Of a stretch of DNA of 64,000 nt, positions 58,951 through 64,000 are shown in pieces. A program made the position numbers and the translations under genes. Each line of letters starts with the position of its first letter. Position 1 is the stretch's first letter. The notes under the pieces were generated by a model that was not told the origin of the DNA, did not search any database, and worked only from the letters and a program-made list of their open reading frames with translations. Origin of the DNA: an uncultured Schlesneria sp. (lineage in GTDB: Bacteria > Planctomycetota > Planctomycetia > Planctomycetales > Planctomycetaceae); contig CAIQIR010000032.1 of the NCBI GenBank assembly GCA_903871875.1, positions 1 to 64,000 of the forward strand, read 5' to 3'.

Positions 58951-59187
58951 TTACCTTGGGACGATAACGATGTCGGCCGTGTGAATCTGATTTCCGACGA
59001 TGGTTGTTCGCGGAACAAACGTGACATTGAACTCGTTTTGGATCGCGATGAACCTATCATTCGCCGCTTGAACGCGACGTTGGACATCGGCTTGAATCGC
59101 TGCATTCGCGGCTTCTGTGGTGATTGGAGACTCTTCCACTACCGGTTGATTCACTGCAGCTTGTTTTTCTCGTCGGACTCGTGACAT
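58951..59187 (-). CDS. Small hypothetical protein
   Basis: Encodes 78 residues. Basic start (SRVRREKQ), helical middle with repeated Ala/Gln (AIQADVQRRVQAANDRFIA) and strand-rich end. It may form a trimeric coiled coil in a fibre. GGAAAT precedes the ATG. No family recognised. Confidence 0.45.
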   Translation of the reverse strand: MSRVRREKQAAVNQPVVEESPITTEAANAAIQADVQRRVQAANDRFIAIQNEFNVTFVPRTTIVGNQIHTADIVIVPR

Positions 59188-59207
59188 TCGATATTATTTC
59201 CTTGGGG

Positions 59208-59516
59208 TTATTGAACTAACGTGCCTTGCGGCCACCATTCTTGAAGCGTGATCAATGCGGCATCCACGGGAGACATGTGGGCGGTGTCTTGCAGCGTGAT
59301 TACCTTGGGTGCATTCGGATCGTTTGAGACGTCCACCGCACTTGTTCCAGGGCTCGCGAGAAAATCTTCGTACGACAAGTAATATTCCAATGCCACGATC
59401 CACGATCCGACATTCGGACCACCGCGAAACTCGCCGAGATGGACGTAGCCGTTTTCGATGATCTGCGGCGTTACGGCCGGCTGATATCGCAATGTCGCGT
59501 TTTTGATGCCTGGCAT
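59208..59516 (-). CDS. Small hypothetical protein of the fibre cluster
   Basis: Encodes 102 residues from the ATG at 59516 (GGGAAA upstream; longer in-frame starts would overlap the glycine-rich gene). VHLGEFRGGPNVGSWIVALEYYLS and the following acidic loop, ending EWWPQGTLVQ, look like one small folded domain. It might be an adhesin chaperone or cap. Not recognised. Confidence 0.5.
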   Translation of the reverse strand: MPGIKNATLRYQPAVTPQIIENGYVHLGEFRGGPNVGSWIVALEYYLSYEDFLASPGTSAVDVSNDPNAPKVITLQDTAHMSPVDAALITLQEWWPQGTLVQ

Positions 59517-59526
59517 GATTTCCCGT

Positions 59527-60165
59527 TCAAGAATAAGTGAAAACGGCAGCCGCAAGACCGCCTGAACCGCCTGGAGTTGCATCGCTCTTGCTCGCCCCAG
59601 CACCACCGCCTCCATAATTCCCACCATTGCCCGCCACGGTTCCTGCCGCACCTGCCGACCCGCCAGATGGACCTACTCCAGCGCCGCCATTCGTGCCGCC
59701 GTTCGCAGTTGCTTTTACGCCTTGATTTCCAGTTGTGTTTGTATCCCCATTTGTTGCAGTCGCTGCGGCGGAAGGAGTTCCGTTATCAATCGGCCCACCG
59801 GCCCCTCCATTTGCGGTATAGGTGGTTGCTCCGTTCACGATGCTCGTCGCCGTGCCGTCGCTGCCATTCGTGGGCGTGCTAATACCACCGGCTCCGGCCG
59901 TTCCAACGGTGTACGAATAACTGCTCAATAATCCGGTGGTCAGTGTTTTCTTGACGTATGCGCCACTGTTCCCGCCTGTCGCGCCAGCATGCGCCCCACC
60001 GGTGTCGCCGCCACCACCTCCGCCGCCCGCGCCATATCCTTCGATGACAAGCGTCGTCGTCCCAACTGGGACTGTGAACGATCTCGTTCCAGGCGTCGTA
60101 TCCGTGAACGAACCTGGTGTGAAAGTCGCTGCTGGTTTCGTCGCCAATAGTGCCTGCGTGAGCAT
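59527..60165 (-). CDS. Glycine-rich adhesin-like tail protein
   Basis: Encodes 212 residues. FTVPVGTTTLVIEGYGAGGGG is the opening of a widespread glycine-rich fibre domain, followed by GGAGG/GGxGG repeats to the end, consistent with a polyglycine-II sandwich like the receptor-binding tips of T-even-type adhesins. It starts one base after the large fibre gene, as expected for a tip protein. Likely contacts the host surface. Confidence 0.65.
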   Translation of the reverse strand: MLTQALLATKPAATFTPGSFTDTTPGTRSFTVPVGTTTLVIEGYGAGGGGGGGDTGGAHAGATGGNSGAYVKKTLTTGLLSSYSYTVGTAGAGGISTPTNGSDGTATSIVNGATTYTANGGAGGPIDNGTPSAAATATNGDTNTTGNQGVKATANGGTNGGAGVGPSGGSAGAAGTVAGNGGNYGGGGAGASKSDATPGGSGGLAAAVFTYS

Positions 60166-63033
60166 CTAGAACGGCCCCGTCATTACGGTATAAATCTTGT
60201 CCGCCGTCGAGTTATAGATTCCCGTGAAAATTTGAACTGACCCAACAGTTACGGATACCGTCGACGAACCTGAACCGAAAGCCCATTTGCTGCCGAATGC
60301 GAGCGTTTTTGCCGCTGATGCGTGTTGCGTCCATGCAAACGTATAAACCGTTCCGTTCACCAAATTCGTCGGATTGGCAAGCGTCGTGTTTTCCGTTGCG
60401 GTATGTTGGGCGTTGTTTCCGTTCACGGCATTCCATGCGATTGAGGCCGATGTGCTAGTTAATGCTTGTGGGGTCAGTGTTGCTTGACCCGTGATTGTCA
60501 CGTTGCCATCAAACTGAGACGCCCCAGCCTGTATCCAGAACGCATAAGGATTCGTGATTGTCACAGAACCGGCAGCAATTGGAGCACCACTAACTACAAA
60601 CGTACCCGCTTTGGTGATCGTCATCGCAGACCCGCACGTATATGTGGGGGCTTGGATTAACACTTCACGTTGAGTTGCAACTGTACCAGCAACCCATGTT
60701 TTGGTTGCCGACATATTGAGATTAACGCCGATGTCTTCAACCGTTGTCGCTAAGCTAGTATGTGCCGCACCTGTCACAGTGAATGCAGTCGGCGATCCAG
60801 AAATATTGATAGGCTGAGCGATTGTCGTCCCCGTTGCAGCAATCGTCACCGAGGCAACAAGAGTATTAGGCGTTGACCCTGTCGTACTTGCTGGAGCGAC
60901 ACGGAAAATATGTGAACCGCTATTGCCTGTGCCTGTCCCTTGACTCGCATCAAAAGTAGAGTTCGCACCTGCGATATTTGATGTCGCTGTGATTACGTTC
61001 TGAAAGCTGATTGTCTGTGCAACTGGTGAAGCTGCGTCCGCACCACCAAACTGTAGTTTATTATTTGCCGGGCAGGATACCTTTACTGTCGTTCCACCAC
61101 TTGAGTTAGACAGAATCAGCGAAATAGATGTCACTGTGAGATTATTTGCTGCATCAGGTGTAAAAGCACAACTACCACCATTTAACTGAATACCCCCTTG
61201 ATTCAATCCATAAATAATGACGTTAGGTGTACCTGCCGAATTGTAGATTCGAAAGCTGCCATAGTTAAGGCCACCAAGCAATGCAGCGACTTTTTGCTGA
61301 GCGTTCTGGTTAACACCCGTTGAGCCTACTGGAGCCACATTCCACTGATATCCACCGCTTGCTGCTGTGCCTGTACCTGCCGAATCCGTATAGGTAATCA
61401 ATGCACCAGCAACATTAGTGTTGGTCGTTCCACCGGCAACACCTGCAACCGAGAACGTTTGTGCCGAGGGTGCATTGGCATCTTTACCACCGTATTGAAT
61501 TTGATTGCTTGCAGGAATGTAGACGTTGAAACTCTTTGCAGTGGCATCAATCGTATTGCCGATTGTCAAGATGGCATCGCCACCCGTACCGATCAGCATT
61601 CCATTTGTGCTTGCCGAATAGACACCCGCTTGGCCACTGCCGAGTTGATAGGAAAGTGAAGCTGTCGAACTTCCCTTGAGGCTGAACGAGGACACGTTTG
61701 GGCATTGAATCAGTGATGGACCAAACTGCCAATCGATTGTCTCAGCACCGGCACCAACACGACTGCTAAACGCGAGATTCGACGTTGGAGCTGTTGTACC
61801 TTGAACCGGAATTGCTTTAATCCAATGGTCACAAGTCACTGGCCCCGCTGTCGCTGTCGTTTTGTAGCCAGATGCTTGGAAATGGGCGGCTGGCGAATAT
61901 GCCTGCGTATTGTTCACGGCCGCTGTTGTTGTCGAATAGAGAACTCCGTCGACTGTAGCCGCCGCAACTGCGTTTGAGACTGTCCACGAACTAACGCTGT
62001 TGCTCGCATTCAGTGTCAGCGTCGAGCTTCCGTTGTTGACTCCCGTACCGCCATACGTGGCGCCGACTGGCGTTCCATTCCAAACCCCGGTTGACAGTGT
62101 GCCTACTGCCGTAATCTGCGTTTGACTGGCATTAACACTGAATGTCGTTCCGGCCAGTGTCAAACCAGTCCCGGCGATATAACTCCCCGGCCCGGCCGTT
62201 TGCGTCCATGTAATCGCTGTCGATCCAATCGTGATCGTTCCTGCGGTGATCATGCACCAAGTCGTCGATGCGAGAGTTGACCCAGACGTCACAAATGTCG
62301 CATCACCAGCGAATACTTCTGTGGATTGATCGAAGTCGGTTCTGCGAGTCAGAATGTAGGGATGTGATCCGTCCCCGAGTTGCGTCAGCGTGTAAATTCC
62401 GTTGTTTGCCGTCGTCGCTTCATTGCGGACGAGGATTGGATCGTTTAACGCAGGAGAAGACGCATCGACAGTCAGAGCCCCGTTTGAGTTTGCGGTGAGT
62501 GTTGCACCGACACCGGAAGAACCATTGGCGTAAGTGTTCGCTGCGAGAGCTGCAGTTGTCGCGTATTTTACAGACGCCTTATTCGGCGCGGCAGCAAGAA
62601 CGGTATTGATCGCCGTCGCCACGAATGCCGTGTTCGCGATCTTCGTCGAACTGTCGCCCGCCGTTTGCGTTGGTGCCGTTGGATTGCCCGTGAATGCCGG
62701 GCTTGCGAGCGTGGCATAGACGGTGAGATCAGGCTTGCTCGAAAGATCGTTGTACGATCCAGTCGAAGCAACCGTCGCCAATCCGAGATTCGTGCGCGCC
62801 GTCGCTGCGTTCGCCAAATCCGAAAGATTATTCGACGGTTGAAGAAACGCCGAAAGATTCACGTAGGCCGCTGATCCGAGCGTCGGCGTTCCTGTCACTT
62901 CCGAATAGGCAACTGCGGCAAACGATCCAACGCCGGACCCGTTATCCTTCCAGACATTCGTGGCGGCTGCGTAAGCCGTTGGTGGCTTGATTCGCACTCC
63001 GTTGTTGAGTTCGGCAGGAGCGAGGATTGTCAA
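60166..63033 (-). CDS. Tail fibre protein
   Basis: Encodes 955 residues with a TTG start at 63033 preceded by AAGGA. NNLSDLANAATARTNLGLA (near residue 67) is the tail-fibre collar repeat found in many phages. The rest is strand-rich, Thr/Ser/Asn/Gly-rich repeats with three similar blocks containing NLTVTS/IQYGGKDANAP/LQFGGADAASP, then a C-terminal domain. Base composition is more AT-rich in 60.7-61.7 kb than in flanking genes. It should form the long receptor-binding fibre. Confidence 0.8.
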   Translation of the reverse strand: MTILAPAELNNGVRIKPPTAYAAATNVWKDNGSGVGSFAAVAYSEVTGTPTLGSAAYVNLSAFLQPSNNLSDLANAATARTNLGLATVASTGSYNDLSSKPDLTVYATLASPAFTGNPTAPTQTAGDSSTKIANTAFVATAINTVLAAAPNKASVKYATTAALAANTYANGSSGVGATLTANSNGALTVDASSPALNDPILVRNEATTANNGIYTLTQLGDGSHPYILTRRTDFDQSTEVFAGDATFVTSGSTLASTTWCMITAGTITIGSTAITWTQTAGPGSYIAGTGLTLAGTTFSVNASQTQITAVGTLSTGVWNGTPVGATYGGTGVNNGSSTLTLNASNSVSSWTVSNAVAAATVDGVLYSTTTAAVNNTQAYSPAAHFQASGYKTTATAGPVTCDHWIKAIPVQGTTAPTSNLAFSSRVGAGAETIDWQFGPSLIQCPNVSSFSLKGSSTASLSYQLGSGQAGVYSASTNGMLIGTGGDAILTIGNTIDATAKSFNVYIPASNQIQYGGKDANAPSAQTFSVAGVAGGTTNTNVAGALITYTDSAGTGTAASGGYQWNVAPVGSTGVNQNAQQKVAALLGGLNYGSFRIYNSAGTPNVIIYGLNQGGIQLNGGSCAFTPDAANNLTVTSISLILSNSSGGTTVKVSCPANNKLQFGGADAASPVAQTISFQNVITATSNIAGANSTFDASQGTGTGNSGSHIFRVAPASTTGSTPNTLVASVTIAATGTTIAQPINISGSPTAFTVTGAAHTSLATTVEDIGVNLNMSATKTWVAGTVATQREVLIQAPTYTCGSAMTITKAGTFVVSGAPIAAGSVTITNPYAFWIQAGASQFDGNVTITGQATLTPQALTSTSASIAWNAVNGNNAQHTATENTTLANPTNLVNGTVYTFAWTQHASAAKTLAFGSKWAFGSGSSTVSVTVGSVQIFTGIYNSTADKIYTVMTGPF

Positions 63034-63048
63034 TTGGTATCCTTACTT

Positions 63049-63079
63049 AAAAACCCGGCCCGGAACTCTCACCCGGCCC
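63049..63079 (-). terminator. Terminator-like hairpin in front of the tail fibre gene
   Basis: Minus strand: GGCCGG-gtgagagtt-CCGGGCC with one bulge, then GGGTTTTT, then AAGGA and the TTG start. The loop contains GTGAGAG, like the box of the hairpin leaders, so this may be a reduced relative of that family. Confidence 0.55.
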
Positions 63080-63138
63080 TTCGCCAAATAAACTTCAGCG
63101 ATATGCTTTGATTGCTACACCAGCCGAGTGGAGAAGAT

Positions 63139-63483
63139 TCACGATTGCGTCGGCTTTCCCTTACGAACTTCCGCCAAAATCTCTTGCAGTGACTTATGAT
63201 GCCCCTCGAGTCGTTGCCCATGCTGTTCGAGCGTTTCGCACTGTCGATCCTGAGTTTCCTGAAGCTTCTTAAGCGTTTCAGAAACCACAGGGACATGCGT
63301 CTTCATTTCGTTGACCAATCCCGTGTGCGCATCGAACATCTCATTCGCCTTGGGAGTAATCCACGCGATGAATTTTCGCCATCCCATGTAAAGTGTTCCG
63401 AGCACACTAGGGACCACAACACAGAGACCCGTCCAAATCCAATTCATAACGGCGTCGTCGATCACAATTGCAAGTATGTTCAC
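63139..63483 (-). CDS. Holin-like membrane protein with coiled coil
   Basis: Encodes 114 residues with a GTG start (AAGGA upstream). Residues about 14-34 (WIWTGLCVVVPSVLGTLYMGW) form a membrane helix, followed by a coiled coil (LKKLQETQDRQCETLEQHG) and a short basic end. Single-helix, small size and the position next to another membrane-proximal coiled-coil gene suggest a holin or antiholin. It would pair with the lysis genes at the far left if the genome is circular. Confidence 0.5.
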   Translation of the reverse strand: MNILAIVIDDAVMNWIWTGLCVVVPSVLGTLYMGWRKFIAWITPKANEMFDAHTGLVNEMKTHVPVVSETLKKLQETQDRQCETLEQHGQRLEGHHKSLQEILAEVRKGKPTQS

Positions 63484-63515
63484 TGGCGGAATCCTTTCCG
63501 TCTTGCATCAGTTCA

Positions 63516-63567
63516 AAAGTAAACCGGGAACGAGGCGCGTGACGAATCTTCTCGTCCGTTCCCGGTT
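63516..63567 (-). terminator. Terminator-like hairpin between two late genes
   Basis: Stem AACCGGGAACG/CGTTCCCGGTT, 11 bp and perfect, with a 24-base loop, followed on the minus strand by TACTTTTG. It lies between the coiled-coil gene and the holin-like gene. No GTGAGA box is present. Confidence 0.55.
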
Positions 63568-63581
63568 CAACGTCCGTGTGG

Positions 63582-63947
63582 TTAGGTTGTTGCTGGTGGA
63601 TCGGTCACCACTGGAGGGGCCAGAGCAGCGTTAGCCGCCTTGATCTCGTCCAGGTCCGCTTGCAGTGCAACGACGTCAACGCTTGGAGGCAACGCCGCCA
63701 ACTTGGCCTCCAGAGCCGCGATAGACTCAGCTTGACCTGCGATCTTGGCATCGACGTTGCCTTTGTATTCTTCGAATGCCGCCTTAATGTCCGCTTCGAT
63801 ACTCATGAGTCTGCTTTCAAACTTCTGTTCTTGTTTTCCGATGAGAGACCGCAACTCCGCGATCTCCGCTTCCTGCTTGTCACTATCGCATTTGAGCCAC
63901 TTGACCCAGTCGATAAGCCACTTTCGAAATTCAGTCGTCCACCACAA
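63582..63947 (-). CDS. Membrane-proximal coiled-coil protein
   Basis: Encodes 121 residues. A TTG at 63947 is the best start because the near-perfect ribosome site GGAGGTGA lies four bases upstream; an in-frame GTG at 63965 would put that site inside the gene. A short amphipathic Trp-rich N-terminus (MWWTTEFRKWLIDWVKW) could sit on a membrane. A long coiled coil follows (EAEIAELRSLIGKQEQKFESRLMS), then a Pro-rich end. It may work with the holin-like protein next to it. Confidence 0.55.
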   Translation of the reverse strand: MWWTTEFRKWLIDWVKWLKCDSDKQEAEIAELRSLIGKQEQKFESRLMSIEADIKAAFEEYKGNVDAKIAGQAESIAALEAKLAALPPSVDVVALQADLDEIKAANAALAPPVVTDPPATT

Positions 63948-63965
63948 CGAATCACCTCCAATCAC

Positions 63966-64000
63966 CGATTGTCATGAGGTTCGATCACTCGCCGCCAATT
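63966..64000 (-). other. Window edge, no feature seen
   Basis: Thirty-five bases upstream of the last gene. No promoter or complete reading frame is recognisable. Confidence 0.5.

Noticed and set aside
60166-63033. Diversity-generating retroelement acting on the fibre gene
   Set aside because: No reverse transcriptase gene and no template repeat matching the fibre 3' end were found.

Overview
This window is phage DNA, read almost wholly from right to left. It is probably a temperate, long-tailed (siphovirus-like) phage or prophage of a planctomycete. The phage call rests on a P4-type tyrosine integrase, both terminase subunits, a Mu gp29-like portal, capsid and tail genes, tail fibres, and a recombination and replication module. 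The planctomycete guess is weaker. It rests on long serine runs joining Cys-rich domains, Cys-rich secreted proteins and a CsrA homologue. No host housekeeping gene is visible, and the sequence alone does not show whether the DNA is integrated.

Layout from left to right. 0-4.3 kb: secreted and membrane proteins, including a papain-like peptidase, a lipoprotein and a holin-like protein, probably the lysis or envelope region. 4.3-9.5 kb: a metallophosphoesterase, nucleotide-metabolism enzymes (two nucleoside deoxyribosyltransferase-like proteins and a DUF5664-like protein), a SprT-like zinc protein and a C5-cytosine methyltransferase. 9.5-19.6 kb: replication and recombination (DnaC-like loader, initiator-like protein, two HNH proteins, N-methyltransferase, RusA-like resolvase, RecT/Bet-like annealase, SMC-like ATPase, YqaJ nuclease, CsrA). 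19.7-23 kb: a tRNA-like element, small membrane proteins and a lysogeny control region (HTH protein, AT-hook protein, integrase). 23.5-25.8 kb: the only long plus-strand operon, eight small genes behind a promoter flanked by AACTGT dyads. 26-31.3 kb: a glycan cassette (two glycosyltransferases, a sugar C-methyltransferase-like enzyme and an epimerase). 31.3-40.5 kb: tail genes, including serine-rich virion proteins and a predicted frameshifting tail chaperone. 40.5-57.4 kb: head and packaging genes with a 1257-residue polyvalent protein. 57.4-64 kb: fibre and adhesin genes and a second holin-like protein.

The strongest unexplained signal is a family of structured repeats. At least seven copies sit 17-30 nt in front of virion or packaging genes, at 35.8, 42.3, 42.8, 44.8, 46.2, 51.9 and 57.4 kb; a partial copy lies at the left edge. 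Read on the coding strand each has a conserved box close to GGCTGTGAGAAC, then a two-part hairpin with compensating base changes, then a U-run, then the ribosome binding site and start codon. They look like intrinsic terminators placed inside 5' leaders. The box can pair with the first strand of the terminator hairpin, so attenuation or antitermination of late genes is a reasonable hypothesis.

Other notable points: a -1 frameshift site in the tail assembly chaperone with an 84-codon hidden extension; serine-rich tail proteins beside a glycosyltransferase operon; a large terminase without the Walker A lysine and an SMC-like ATPase with an altered Walker B; a tRNA-like gene with an abnormal anticodon region; and a csrA gene whose own leader carries a CsrA-like binding sequence at the Shine-Dalgarno.
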